In this document: positions 15,632-24,926 of the stretch, in pieces
Layout: every line of letters begins with the position of its first letter
Numbering within the stretch: the first letter of the stretch is position 1
DNA from: Paenibacillus antibioticophila
Lineage (GTDB): Bacteria; Bacillota; Bacilli; Paenibacillales; Paenibacillaceae
Direction of reading: 5' to 3'
DNA: 64,000 nucleotides
NCBI RefSeq assembly: GCF_000455265.1
Contig: NZ_HG005141.1
Location: 640,815 to 704,814 of the forward strand
Notes under the pieces: model-generated
What the model saw: the letters and a program-made list of their open reading frames with translations, nothing else
What the model was told of the DNA's origin: nothing
The model's database searches: none
Made by a program: the position numbers and the translations under genes

Positions 15632-17101
15632 CTACACTACGAATTGAACCGTTGTCCCGTCTGCCTCCACATAATCGATGACCGTCCGGTTCGTGCTCAG
15701 ATCAAGCTGCAGCGTGCAGCGCAGCTCCCCCTTAGTCCACTCCAGCCAGACCTCATGGCTTGCCGATTCCAGTACACGGAAGTCACCGTTAAAGGCGTCG
15801 TACTCGTTGCGGAACCGGATCAGCGCAAGCAGGCGCTGGACCGCGCTTTTGCCAAGCGCCTGTTCGATCTCGCCTACACTAAAGTTCTGACGGTTGATCT
15901 CCCGCCCTTCTCCTGTGCGGCGAACCCCTTCTTCATCGTTCTCTCCCGCTAATAGCCCAACGTAATAGACCTGTGGGATGCCCGGAGCGAAGAACTGGAT
16001 GGCCCGGGCCGCCAGATAAGCATCATCGTCGCTGTTCAGCACGGAATAATAGCTGCAGCGGATCTGGTGCACGTCGAATCCGTCCGCATCCTTATGCTCG
16101 TCAGAGACGATCAGACTTAGATTGGAGCCGCGCTCCAGACAGGTATCGACCAGCTTGCGCGCTGCTTTCGTGTCGATTAATCCGTCGAGATCAGGCTTGA
16201 CGGGGATGCCGTCATGGCAGTCCAGCATCGTGAACTGCTTCGCAGGACGCGTGATCAGGTATTCCCTCAGCGCCTCCGCATTTTTATTAACGAGCGTATC
16301 CAGAATGCGATAAGGCAGAATGAAATCGTAAATCCAGAAGCCGTGCTCCGCCAGCTTATATTGAATGCTGTAGTGGGCATGGACCTCAGGCAGCAGCTCG
16401 ATATCCAGCGAGTCGGCTAGCTCCTTGATCCAGTCCAGAAAGCCGTAAATCTCCGGCTCGACGAAGAAGCAGCTCGTTCCCAGCTTCTTGATGATGTAGC
16501 CCACGGCATCCAACCGCACAATCTTGACGTTGTTGTTGCGGAAGTTCTCGAAGATCTCGGTCAGCAGACGTTTGACCTGATCCGAATGAACGTCGAGGTC
16601 AATCTGCTCCGAAGGATCGGTTTTCCCGAAGGTCGTCCACACCTTCTCCTCTTCCCCGGTCTCCTCAATCGTGAACGTGGAATACGGCAAGGGACGGCGG
16701 AGAAACATTTTATCGATGTCGGCCTGAACGGGCTGCCCGTCCTCCCAGATTTTATCCAGCGTCAGGAATAAATCCGCATAGGGGGAGCGTCTTCCCTGCT
16801 TGAGGAAATCTTGAAAATACGCCGACTGCCGGGAAATATGATTGACCATCACATCCAGCAGCACATCATGCTTCGCCCCGATCGCCTTAATGTCTTCCCA
16901 CGAGCCGAAGGCAGGCTCGATCTCAAAATAAGTAAGCGGAGCAAAGCCCCGGTCTCCCGAGGAGGGAAATGGAGGAAGGATATGAATCCCGCCCTTGAAA
17001 ATATCATGAAAATGCTCATCGAGCACCTTTTTTAAGGTCTGCAGGCTCCCGCCCAGCGAGTCGGGATACGTAATCAGTTGTACTTGATTGTGAACAGCCA
17101 T
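15632..17101 (-). CDS. gtfA: Sucrose phosphorylase (GH13)
   Basis: 489 aa. It splits sucrose with phosphate into alpha-glucose 1-phosphate and fructose in the cytoplasm. GH13 catalytic residues are visible: nucleophile Asp in KIVRLDAVGY, acid/base Glu in LLPEVHAHY and the third Asp in MLDCHDGIPV. The start peptide (MAVHNQVQLITYPDSLGG) fits the family; it has AGGAGG 9 nt upstream, so the longer frame from 17146 is rejected. It is the last gene of the module AraC regulator - PfkB kinase - gtfA, 13 bp after the kinase. Substrate sucrose (rather than glucosylglycerate or sucrose 6-phosphate) is inferred from family likeness. Confidence 0.88.
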   Translation of the reverse strand: MAVHNQVQLITYPDSLGGSLQTLKKVLDEHFHDIFKGGIHILPPFPSSGDRGFAPLTYFEIEPAFGSWEDIKAIGAKHDVLLDVMVNHISRQSAYFQDFLKQGRRSPYADLFLTLDKIWEDGQPVQADIDKMFLRRPLPYSTFTIEETGEEEKVWTTFGKTDPSEQIDLDVHSDQVKRLLTEIFENFRNNNVKIVRLDAVGYIIKKLGTSCFFVEPEIYGFLDWIKELADSLDIELLPEVHAHYSIQYKLAEHGFWIYDFILPYRILDTLVNKNAEALREYLITRPAKQFTMLDCHDGIPVKPDLDGLIDTKAARKLVDTCLERGSNLSLIVSDEHKDADGFDVHQIRCSYYSVLNSDDDAYLAARAIQFFAPGIPQVYYVGLLAGENDEEGVRRTGEGREINRQNFSVGEIEQALGKSAVQRLLALIRFRNEYDAFNGDFRVLESASHEVWLEWTKGELRCTLQLDLSTNRTVIDYVEADGTTVQFVV

Positions 17102-17114
17102 GACTCTCGCCCTC

Positions 17115-18071
17115 CTAGATTGGGTACTTCTCTTGGAATGTCTCAAGTGCCGGCAGCTCTACGACCGCCCCTGTATATTGCAGCTTGTACGCGCTGACCG
17201 CCAGCCCGAACTTCAGTGCCCGGCGAACCGGATACCCCTTAACAAGCGCCGCATAGAACCCGGACCAGAAGGCATCCCCTGCTCCCGTGGTATCCGTAAC
17301 CTGCGTAGCCAGCGTCTCCAGCTTCACCGTCTCCCGCCCGTTCGAGACGAGCGCGCCGTCCTTCCCTAAAGTCAGAATGACCAGCTTCACGCCGAGATCC
17401 AGAAACCGCTGAAGCTGATTCTCCGGCGTGTCCTTCCCGAACAGCCGCTCGGCATCGTCCTCGGACGGCTTGGCGATATCGACAAGAGGAAGGATCGACT
17501 TGATATACTCAATCCCATCCTCTCCCTTCTCCCATAATGCCGGATGGTAATTGGGATCAAAGCAGACGAGAGTCCCGTTCTGGCGGGCGTCCCGGATCAC
17601 TTGCTCCACGGCCGATCTTACCGGCTGTCTGGACAGAGGCCAGCAGGAGAAATGAACGATCTTCGTCCGGAGCAGCGCTGCACGCAATTCCTCCGTGTAG
17701 GCCAAGCGGTAATCGGCTCCCCGATAGAAGATCGGGACCGGCGTGGATTTGCTCTTGGTCACGACCACCAGGCTGGTTGCTTCATCCACCTGCTGTACGC
17801 AGCTCGTATCCATCCCGGACCGGCTTAAATGCTCCAGCAAAAATTGTCCAAGCCCATCGCTTCCCACCGCGGAGGCGACAAGCGGACGGATGCCCAGCCG
17901 CTTCGTGTTCATGGCGATATTCGCCGGCGAGCCGCCGAAATATCGGTGATAGGTGCCGTTCTCAAAGGAAACGCCGTAATCCTCTGAAATCATGTCCACC
18001 AGCAATTCGCCGACCGTTAAAAGATCCAGGTCTTTTTCTGCAAATTGCACACTATTCTCAAAATCAAACAT
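17115..18071 (-). CDS. PfkB-family sugar kinase, probable fructokinase
   Basis: 318 aa. Ribokinase-fold kinase with YFGGSPANIAMNTKRLG near the start and the catalytic anion-hole/base motif DTTGAGDAFWSGF near the end (Asp of GAGD). Placed between an AraC regulator and sucrose phosphorylase, it most likely phosphorylates the fructose released by that enzyme; this is inference from context. The start is set at the ATG encoding MFDFENSVQF, which has GGGGGA 8 nt before; two upstream ATG codons lack Shine-Dalgarno support. Related IolC-type kinases act on deoxygluconate, which cannot be excluded. Confidence 0.82.
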   Translation of the reverse strand: MFDFENSVQFAEKDLDLLTVGELLVDMISEDYGVSFENGTYHRYFGGSPANIAMNTKRLGIRPLVASAVGSDGLGQFLLEHLSRSGMDTSCVQQVDEATSLVVVTKSKSTPVPIFYRGADYRLAYTEELRAALLRTKIVHFSCWPLSRQPVRSAVEQVIRDARQNGTLVCFDPNYHPALWEKGEDGIEYIKSILPLVDIAKPSEDDAERLFGKDTPENQLQRFLDLGVKLVILTLGKDGALVSNGRETVKLETLATQVTDTTGAGDAFWSGFYAALVKGYPVRRALKFGLAVSAYKLQYTGAVVELPALETFQEKYPI

Positions 18072-18111
18072 GGGTATTCCCCCATTCATCTTCGATAGAT
18101 ACAGCCTCAAC

Positions 18112-18960
18112 TCAGCGCCCCTGATTGTTTTTCTTGTAGGACATGGGAGAGGTTCCCGTTACATTTTTAAACAGCTTGGAGAAATAGAGGGAGTCCGTAA
18201 TGCCGACAGAAGCCGAAATCTCCTGAATGTTGAGGTCCGTCTCCTGCAGCAGCACCTTGGCATTCTGAATGCGGATTTTGCTGATATATTCCGGGATTGA
18301 CATCCCCGTGATCCGCTTGAAGTAACGGGAAAGGTACGAACGGCTGTAGTTGACGTGCTTGCACAGCATGTCCACATCAATATGCATGTAATAATTCTGC
18401 TCGATAAAAAGAACGGCCTGCTGCACCACGCTTTCGGAGCCTGTACGTGTGCCGGTCTCTCCGTAATGCTTGGCTCCCTGCTCCACCAGGTGAAAAATAT
18501 GCAGCAGATAGCTGATGCACAACATCTGCCCGTCCCTCGCCTCCGGGAGCTCCTGGATCAGCAGCAGCATCTTGTTAATGATGGTAGGCGTCGTGATGCC
18601 CGCCAGGCAGCAATGATTAATATCCAGCCCCATCAGGCTCAGATAGTAGGAAGCATGCTTGCCGTTGAAGGAGACCCACATGATTTCCCACGGATCCTCG
18701 GGGTCGGCATAGTAAAAATGCTTCTCCCTGGGAATCAGGATAAACATATCCCCCTGCTTCAGCATTTTATTGACATGATCGCCTTGGGTTAAATAGCCCT
18801 TGCCGCTGAGGACAAAGACCATTTTATAGTTCTCAAGGATGCGCGGGCCTACGACATGGTCTTTGCCGCATTTCCGGTGGCCCGCCCAGGTAATGAAGGG
18901 GGCCTGCTCCATTTGTGTTTTTGTCGGTGAGTGAAAATGCTGTACGATATGATCTTCCAT
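18112..18960 (-). CDS. AraC-family regulator of the sucrose module
   Basis: 282 aa. An amino-terminal cupin sensor (residues about 35-110, KMVFVLSGKGYLTQGDHVNK) and a carboxy-terminal AraC DNA-binding domain: DVDMLCKHVNYSRSYLSRYF then IQEISASVGITDSLYFSKLF. It heads the module with PfkB kinase and sucrose phosphorylase on the same strand, 40 bp before the kinase, and is likely its activator, responding to a sugar. A sigma-A promoter lies about 40 bp upstream of the ATG. Confidence 0.85.
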   Translation of the reverse strand: MEDHIVQHFHSPTKTQMEQAPFITWAGHRKCGKDHVVGPRILENYKMVFVLSGKGYLTQGDHVNKMLKQGDMFILIPREKHFYYADPEDPWEIMWVSFNGKHASYYLSLMGLDINHCCLAGITTPTIINKMLLLIQELPEARDGQMLCISYLLHIFHLVEQGAKHYGETGTRTGSESVVQQAVLFIEQNYYMHIDVDMLCKHVNYSRSYLSRYFKRITGMSIPEYISKIRIQNAKVLLQETDLNIQEISASVGITDSLYFSKLFKNVTGTSPMSYKKNNQGR

Positions 18961-19001
18961 CTCTGCTTCACCCCAAAAGGTACCGTAAATTTGATGCTCT
19001 C

Positions 19002-19030
19002 ACTCTATCGCACCGTTTTTTCTTTGTCAA
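19002..19030 (-). promoter_or_regulatory. Promoter of the AraC - PfkB - gtfA module
   Basis: On the minus strand a consensus -35 TTGACA (19030-19025) and -10 TAGAGT (19007-19002) are separated by 17 bp, ending about 40 bp before the regulator ATG. Confidence 0.75.
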
Positions 19031-19037
19031 TTGATAA

Positions 19038-19058
19038 GAAAAGCCCCAAGCTGGGGCT
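19038..19058 (-). terminator. Terminator of the sialidase-like gene cluster
   Basis: AGCCCC-loop-GGGGCT followed by TTTTC on the minus strand, about 20 bp after the stop codon of the BNR protein and just upstream of the next promoter. It separates the two operons. Confidence 0.75.
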
Positions 19059-19077
19059 GTGGCGGGGCTTAGCCCGG

Positions 19078-20205
19078 TTATTCGGCGCCGGTCACCCACT
19101 GCTCCGTGAAGGAGATGAACTTCATCGTGCGGCGGTTGCCGAAGGAATAGGCTGCATGCAGACTTCCGTCCGCAGCCTGCATGATGCAAGGATACTCGTA
19201 GCGGCGGTTGCGAATCAGGTTCTTATGACCGCTGAAGCCTTCGCCGGTCTCTACATGGCGGCGGTACGGCCACGTTCTGCCCTCATCCTCTGAAATAGCT
19301 ACCGTAACAGGGCAGCGCTCGAACGGCCAGACGGTAATATCCGGCTTGTCATTGAAGCGCAGATCATTATAGATAATAGCAAGCTTGCCGCTCGCCAGCT
19401 TGATGGCGGAAATGCTGGAGTTGTTGTTCGGCAGCTCGGTACGCACCGGCTCCGTCCAGGTCTCTCCGTTGTCATCCGATTTCGCAAAATAAATATTATC
19501 CGCTGCGCGGCTACGGAAGAGTCCGATCAGCTTGCCCGGAGACATCTCGATCACGTTGCAGTGCACGCGGCCGCGGCTGCCGGGAACCTCGACGCTGCGC
19601 CATGTAGCGCCTTGATCATCGGAGATGTTCATGACCGTAATATCGCTGCCGTTGCGGGTATCGTCATTGAAGCAAATCCAGTTCTCGAAGATCCATCTTC
19701 CGCTCGTGAGAACCTGAATCTTCTGGCGGCAGAACGAGCCCTCCCGCGAGAACATCACCTCGGCATCTCCCCAAGTATACCCGTTATCCTTGGAAACCTT
19801 GCGGTAGATCTTGGAGGTGTACTGCAGGTTGAACTCCGGCGGCTCGTTAGCCGTACGGGCCCGCTGGGCCGTATACATCACCCACAGCTCGCCGTTTGGA
19901 TGCAGGAACAGAGAAGGATTTTGCTCACTGTAGCCGTTATCGTCTGAGATTCTCGTGGCAGGCGTCCAGGCGTCCGAGCCAGCGTTCAGGCGGGACATCA
20001 CGATGCTGACATCGGAGTTCCCTTCATCCGAGCCGGCAAACCAGACGCAGAGCAAATCGCCATTCGGGAGCTCCTGAAGATCGCAGGCATGGCTAGTCTC
20101 AAAATCACAGGGCAAAAGGGATTCTACCAGGCCGAGGCGGCGGTTGAAATAGAGCTTTCCGTCCTCGGTAAGGTCATTGATTTCGATCATCGGATTGTTT
20201 AACAT
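19078..20205 (-). CDS. BNR-repeat (sialidase-like) glycoside hydrolase, cytoplasmic
   Basis: 375 aa six-bladed propeller. Four Asp-boxes are visible: SKDNGYTW, SDDQGATW, SDDNGETW and SEDEGRTW. These define the sialidase superfold, but the FRIP arginine motif of true sialidases is not seen, so the substrate may be another acidic or neutral sugar. There is no signal peptide, so the enzyme should act on imported oligosaccharide. The ATG at 20205 has AAGGAG 6 nt before it. It is the last gene of the LplABC-type importer operon. Confidence 0.78.
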   Translation of the reverse strand: MLNNPMIEINDLTEDGKLYFNRRLGLVESLLPCDFETSHACDLQELPNGDLLCVWFAGSDEGNSDVSIVMSRLNAGSDAWTPATRISDDNGYSEQNPSLFLHPNGELWVMYTAQRARTANEPPEFNLQYTSKIYRKVSKDNGYTWGDAEVMFSREGSFCRQKIQVLTSGRWIFENWICFNDDTRNGSDITVMNISDDQGATWRSVEVPGSRGRVHCNVIEMSPGKLIGLFRSRAADNIYFAKSDDNGETWTEPVRTELPNNNSSISAIKLASGKLAIIYNDLRFNDKPDITVWPFERCPVTVAISEDEGRTWPYRRHVETGEGFSGHKNLIRNRRYEYPCIMQAADGSLHAAYSFGNRRTMKFISFTEQWVTGAE

Positions 20206-20269
20206 AACGCGCTCCTTCTGTTCGTAAATTTTGGGGCTCACCGTCGGATTCCTTGCCTTCAAGTCGAGC

Positions 20270-21142
20270 TTACTTCACGGAACCGATCAGAATCCCCTTC
20301 TTGAAATACTTCTGTACAAATGGGTAGACCAGTACAATCGGCATCATGGCAACGAAGATCGCAGCAGCCTTCAGGTTGCCCGGATTCAGCATCACGCCGT
20401 TCTGGATAATCGTGCGGAAGGCGGTGTTTGAATCGCCCGAGCTGATGACCAGTCTTTTCAGCATCACCTGGATCGTCTGCAGGTCAGGACTTTGCAAATA
20501 AATGAGCGGCATCAAGTATTGGTTCCAGATGAACACGGCATAGAAGACGCCGATGGTGGCCAGGATCGGTTTTGAAATGGCGAGAAAGACCCGGCTCATA
20601 ATCTGGAAATCGTTGGCGCCGTCAATTTTGGCGGCTTCTTCAAGCTCAGGCGGCAGGCCGTCCAGGAATGTTTTCGTAATAATCAGGAACTGCACGTTGA
20701 TCGCATTGGGAATGATCATGACCAGCCAGTTGTCGACAAAGCCAAGCTTGTTCAGGACAATATAGGCCGGAATAATTCCCGCTTCAAATACCCAGGTGAA
20801 TACGAACAGGCTCATGATCACAAAGCGGCCTTTAATCTGTTTCCGGGACAACACATAAGCTGTCATATACGTAATTATAAGCGCAACGAGCGTGCCGACC
20901 ACCGTATAGATACCCGAGTTCAGCAGCCCCCGGAAAATGCCCAGGTTCGAATTCGTCAAAATATATTGGTAGGCTTCAAGGTTCGGATTCTTCGGAAAGA
21001 ACACGACGTCCCCTGAGGCGATGCTTCTTCCGTCACTGATGGAAAGAAAGAATATATAGAGGAAAGGATACGTGCAGACAAGAGCGACCAATAACAGAAA
21101 TAGATTGTTGCAGATGTCGAACAGGCTGATCTTCGTTCTCAT
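20270..21142 (-). CDS. Carbohydrate ABC transporter permease (LplC/YtcP type)
   Basis: 290 aa, six membrane segments. It belongs to the MalG-like branch: start MRTKISLFDICNNLFLLLVALVCTYPFLYIF and the EAA loop ELEEAAKIDGANDFQIM that contacts the ATPase. Shine-Dalgarno AGGAG is 7 nt before the ATG. Partner of the LplB-like permease upstream; the shared ATPase (usually MsmX-like) is not encoded here. Confidence 0.88.
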   Translation of the reverse strand: MRTKISLFDICNNLFLLLVALVCTYPFLYIFFLSISDGRSIASGDVVFFPKNPNLEAYQYILTNSNLGIFRGLLNSGIYTVVGTLVALIITYMTAYVLSRKQIKGRFVIMSLFVFTWVFEAGIIPAYIVLNKLGFVDNWLVMIIPNAINVQFLIITKTFLDGLPPELEEAAKIDGANDFQIMSRVFLAISKPILATIGVFYAVFIWNQYLMPLIYLQSPDLQTIQVMLKRLVISSGDSNTAFRTIIQNGVMLNPGNLKAAAIFVAMMPIVLVYPFVQKYFKKGILIGSVK

Positions 21143-21157
21143 CGTCCTTCTCCTTTC

Positions 21158-22117
21158 TCAGAATAGTCGCGTATCGGAATATTTAGTGGACAGCTTGTTA
21201 GTGCCGACAACCAGAACATAGGCGACAACGGATTTCAGCAAATTGACGGCCGTGCCGTAGCTGTATTCCGGGAATCCCGAGCTGGCGAAGGCCAGACGGT
21301 ACACATAAGTCTGAATGACGTCGGCGGTTTCATAAACGCTTTGATTGTACATCAGCAAAATCCGGTCCAGATCGACCGTAAAGATGTTGCCCACGCTGAT
21401 AATCAGCATGATGGCAATCGTCGGCTTAAGCGAAGGCAATGTGATATGAAGCATTTGTTGAAAGCGGCTGGCGCCGTCCAGCGAAGCCGATTCATAGACG
21501 GATGGATCAATAGCAGCCATGGCGGCAATATATACGATCGCCGAATAGCCGAAGGTCTGCCAGACCTGTAGCAATACATAGTTGGTGCGGAACCATCCCG
21601 GTTCAGCCATAAAATAGATCGTATCCAGACCAAAGCGGGTCAAAATATCGTTAACAAGGCCGGTCGACGGCGAGAGTAACGTATACAGAATACTGACCAT
21701 AACAGCCGAAGAAATAAAATAAGGCAAAAAGCTCAGCGATTGCACGCTTCCTTTAATCCAGCGAACCCGAACCTCATTCAACAGCAAGGCGAACAGGATC
21801 GGAACAGGGAACGTGAACAGAAGGGAATAAAAAGCCAGTAGGACCGTGTTCTTGACAAGGGTCCAAATATAAGGGTCCTCAAAGATGCGCTGAAAATGGG
21901 CCAGACCGACAAAGGGACTCCCCAGCACCCCGCGAAAAGCACTGAAATCCTGAAATGCGATGACCATACCGCCCAGTGGAGCCAGCTTGAACAGGACCAA
22001 GCTGATCAAGCCAGGCAGCAGCATAAGCAGCAACAGCCTGTTTGTCTTCATATAGGTGAGAAAACGTTGAACCCATGTTTTCCGGGGAAGAGGCGTCATT
22101 CTTTCACTTGTTATCAT
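21158..22117 (-). CDS. Carbohydrate ABC transporter permease (LplB type)
   Basis: 319 aa with six membrane segments and the EAA loop YESASLDGASRFQQMLHITLP. It pairs with the LplC-like permease. The exact start is unsure: the ATG at 22117 has GGAG close by (3-4 nt), and an in-frame TTG at 22132 or ATG at 22099 are alternatives. It lies between the binding protein gene and the second permease gene. Confidence 0.85.
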   Translation of the reverse strand: MITSERMTPLPRKTWVQRFLTYMKTNRLLLLMLLPGLISLVLFKLAPLGGMVIAFQDFSAFRGVLGSPFVGLAHFQRIFEDPYIWTLVKNTVLLAFYSLLFTFPVPILFALLLNEVRVRWIKGSVQSLSFLPYFISSAVMVSILYTLLSPSTGLVNDILTRFGLDTIYFMAEPGWFRTNYVLLQVWQTFGYSAIVYIAAMAAIDPSVYESASLDGASRFQQMLHITLPSLKPTIAIMLIISVGNIFTVDLDRILLMYNQSVYETADVIQTYVYRLAFASSGFPEYSYGTAVNLLKSVVAYVLVVGTNKLSTKYSDTRLF

Positions 22118-22206
22118 TTTCTCCACCACCAATTTTATCTGAATTGTACCTTGTAGTTAGGAGCCGCGCCGTCCTTTGGGAGGATGGCGCGGCCGAAAAC
22201 TGATGC

Positions 22207-23784
22207 TTATTTATACATAGCGTCGTAAGCTTCTTGCTGAAGGGCTACGATGTCCTTGTAACCAGCCGCTTCCATTTCTCCCAGGAAGGCGTCCCATTCG
22301 CTCATTGCGCGTTTGCCGGTAACGAATTGCGTCACGCCCGAGGTAACCGCCTCATTGACCTTGGCGGAGAGATCGGCTAATTTCTTCGATTGATCCGCTG
22401 TATAAGTCACCTGTACGCCGGTCTTCAAGCTCTCGTCTGTGAACAGCTCAAGTGCTGCATTGCGTACAAGCTCGGTGTTCCAGGAGTAGAACGCATCGTT
22501 ATCAATCGGCTTGACGAAGGTGAGACGGTCATTCAGGAAGGACCAGCGCGGTTCGCCTGCAGGCGTTGATTCCTGCTCAGAGAAGTCCACGATGTACTGC
22601 TTCTGTCCGCCTTCTTCCTTGTAGCTTTCGCCTTCTACGCCCCACGATACGAGCGTTTGGCCTTCGTCAGAATAGAGATAATCCAGGAATTTGATGATCG
22701 TTTCCGCTTTGTCTTCACTGTCTTTGTTAACAACCATGGCTCTCAAGGTGTTGTACTGGGTTTCTGTCGTCTGAACGGAAGGATTGCCGTTCAGGTCCTT
22801 CAGATAAGGCAGGATAGCGATATTATAATCCGGATCGTTCTCCGGTCCGCCGTTATCCATGAACCAGGATGGACGAGTCAGGTAATCGTAGCTGAGGGAG
22901 CCTTGTCCTGTCAGCATTTTCGATTCCCAGCTCTCCTCTGTGCCGGAGCCTGCTACCCATTCCGGATCGATTAAGCCTTCATCATAAAGTGTTTTGTACC
23001 ATTCCACCATTTTCTTGTAGCCTTCGGAATACAGATCCGTGCCTGTTTTGCCGTTGCCATACACGCCTCTGGATACGCCGTCATCATAATTAGCGGCTGC
23101 ATTGAACGCGCTTTGGAAGCGGATGTAGCCTTCACGGCCGACCATCGGATAGTAGTTCTTATCATCCTTCCCATAATGCGCTTTCAATTTGCGCATGGCA
23201 TCCGTCAATTCTTCGATCGTCTGCGGCACTTCGGTAACACCGGCCTTCTCAAAATGATCGGCGCGATAGAAGATAAAGTCTGCAAAGCGTGGAGCTTCGG
23301 CAACCAATCCAAAGATTTGTCCGTCATCATTGGTGATTAAGGTCTTATAGGTTGGGTTCGCTTCAATATAGCTCTTGATATTAGGTCCGAATTCATCAAT
23401 GTAAGGTGCCAGATCGACGAATGCGCCTTGGGCACCGTATACGGTAGCCTGCGACACAGAAACAATGCCGGAATCAGGGAAGGTGCGGCTAATAATCTTC
23501 TGGTCGACGGAAGCATAGTACTCATCGTCATTGGATCCGCCGGGAACAAATTCGACGGTCGTGCCAGTCGCCTCTTCTACGTAGGGATACCACTTGTCCT
23601 CGTGCAGCCAGTTAATAAATTTATCGTGCATCAAATAAGAAAAGCTGCTGGTGGTTCCTTTCGTATTCCCATTCCCGCTGTCCGTAGTGTTTGTGTCAGC
23701 CTTTTGCGGCGAGCAACCGGCCAGTACGCTCCCTGCTGTAAGCAAGGCCGCGAAGACCAAATAAAACGCTTTCTTTTTTCTCAC
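22207..23784 (-). CDS. Extracellular sugar-binding lipoprotein (LplA type)
   Basis: 525 aa, a solute-binding protein of the large LplA group. The lipoprotein signal is clear: MRKKKAFYLVF, then the lipobox VLAGC with the lipidated Cys. The protein captures the substrate outside and hands it to the two permeases downstream. The start codon is GTG with GGGGGA before it. The ligand is unknown; downstream enzymes suggest an oligosaccharide containing an acidic sugar. About 180 bp separate it from the upstream lyase gene, so it may have its own promoter. Confidence 0.88.
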   Translation of the reverse strand: MRKKKAFYLVFAALLTAGSVLAGCSPQKADTNTTDSGNGNTKGTTSSFSYLMHDKFINWLHEDKWYPYVEEATGTTVEFVPGGSNDDEYYASVDQKIISRTFPDSGIVSVSQATVYGAQGAFVDLAPYIDEFGPNIKSYIEANPTYKTLITNDDGQIFGLVAEAPRFADFIFYRADHFEKAGVTEVPQTIEELTDAMRKLKAHYGKDDKNYYPMVGREGYIRFQSAFNAAANYDDGVSRGVYGNGKTGTDLYSEGYKKMVEWYKTLYDEGLIDPEWVAGSGTEESWESKMLTGQGSLSYDYLTRPSWFMDNGGPENDPDYNIAILPYLKDLNGNPSVQTTETQYNTLRAMVVNKDSEDKAETIIKFLDYLYSDEGQTLVSWGVEGESYKEEGGQKQYIVDFSEQESTPAGEPRWSFLNDRLTFVKPIDNDAFYSWNTELVRNAALELFTDESLKTGVQVTYTADQSKKLADLSAKVNEAVTSGVTQFVTGKRAMSEWDAFLGEMEAAGYKDIVALQQEAYDAMYK

Positions 23785-23937
23785 CCTGTGTTCCCCCTTA
23801 TACTGTGATTTGAAATACTAGGAGTCTTTCTAAGAATAGTATCTCACGACCGAAGTAGAATATTAATGCAAAAATAGCTATAACTCATGGAAAGTTGCGC
23901 ACAATGTCTTTTTTGTGCTACCTATTTTAAAAATAAG

Positions 23938-23950
23938 TTGCAAAATGCAA
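23938..23950. promoter_or_regulatory. Small palindrome upstream of the sugar-binding protein gene
   Basis: TTGCA-AAA-TGCAA, about 155 bp before the binding-protein start, inside the only sizeable gap of the cluster. It could be an operator; I cannot assign a regulator. Confidence 0.3.
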
Positions 23951-23967
23951 TACATTTCACAAAATAT

Positions 23968-24864
23968 TTACAGTAGGCCTCTTTCTACGTAACCGGTCAC
24001 CATCCGGCGCACTTCCTCCAGTGCCTGAGGCGTTAACGGAGCCACGGGCCGCCGGGCCGGACCCGCCGATAAACCGATCTCATCCAGCACCGCTTTCAGT
24101 ACGGAAGGCAAGGTGCCCAGCGAGAAGGATGCACGCAAATCCCGGAGAACGCGCTGTGCCTGCTCCGCCTGCTCATATTCTCCGGCGCGCCAATGCTCAT
24201 AAATCGACGTCACTGCAGAAGGGAAAATATTGGCTGTTGCCGCTATAGCCCCCGTGCCTCCCGCCATGAGCGTGGACAAGATGAGCGAATCCGTTCCGGC
24301 AAGCACGGAGAAGGATTCCGGCGTACGATCAATCAATTGTAAAATGTTATCGAAGCTGCCGCTGCTGTCCTTGATACCAACCACATTCGGCAATTCCGCC
24401 AGCTTGGCCACCGTCTGCACGCTAAGCGTGTTGCCCGTGCGGGCAGGAATCGTGTACAGTACGATGGGCAGTGAGGTATCTCCTGCAACGGCTTCAAAGT
24501 GATATTGAAGCTCCGGCTGCGTGTAGGTCAGAAAATAAGGCGTAATCACGGAAAGCGCATCAACTCCCGCCTGTTCCAGTCTTTGCGCAAGACGGCGGGT
24601 TTCGTCCGTTCCGGCACAGCCTGCCCCGGCATATACGGGTACGCGACCGCGGGTCTCATCGACCACAATTTGTGCTACCTCCAGCTTTTCTTCAAAGGAT
24701 AAATTAAAGAATTCACCGTTGGTTCCCAGGCAAAAAAGTCCGTGCACTCCAGCTTCAATATAACGGTTCACCATCTCCCGAAGCGCCTTCTCATTAATGT
24801 CCTCCCGCTGATCCAGCGGAGTGACCATCGCAGGTATAATTCCCTTCACTTCCAGCATTGTCAT
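23968..24864 (-). CDS. DapA/NanA-family class I aldolase or lyase
   Basis: 298 aa, normal for the dihydrodipicolinate synthase / N-acetylneuraminate lyase family. These TIM-barrel enzymes join or split pyruvate from aldehydes through a lysine Schiff base. The lysine lies in VVGIKDSSGSF and the tyrosine in IVLYTIPARTG. GTNGEFFNLS is the usual carboxylate-binding loop. Its position inside a sugar-acid cluster, rather than with lysine genes, suggests a catabolic 2-keto-3-deoxy acid aldolase. Two close ATG codons exist; the first, with GGAGAGG, is used. Confidence 0.82.
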   Translation of the reverse strand: MTMLEVKGIIPAMVTPLDQREDINEKALREMVNRYIEAGVHGLFCLGTNGEFFNLSFEEKLEVAQIVVDETRGRVPVYAGAGCAGTDETRRLAQRLEQAGVDALSVITPYFLTYTQPELQYHFEAVAGDTSLPIVLYTIPARTGNTLSVQTVAKLAELPNVVGIKDSSGSFDNILQLIDRTPESFSVLAGTDSLILSTLMAGGTGAIAATANIFPSAVTSIYEHWRAGEYEQAEQAQRVLRDLRASFSLGTLPSVLKAVLDEIGLSAGPARRPVAPLTPQALEEVRRMVTGYVERGLL

Positions 24865-24926
24865 CAGCCCTCTCCTATTGTTTCATGCATCTTGAAGTTC
24901 AAAGAACAAAATGTCCCTCGACACGC

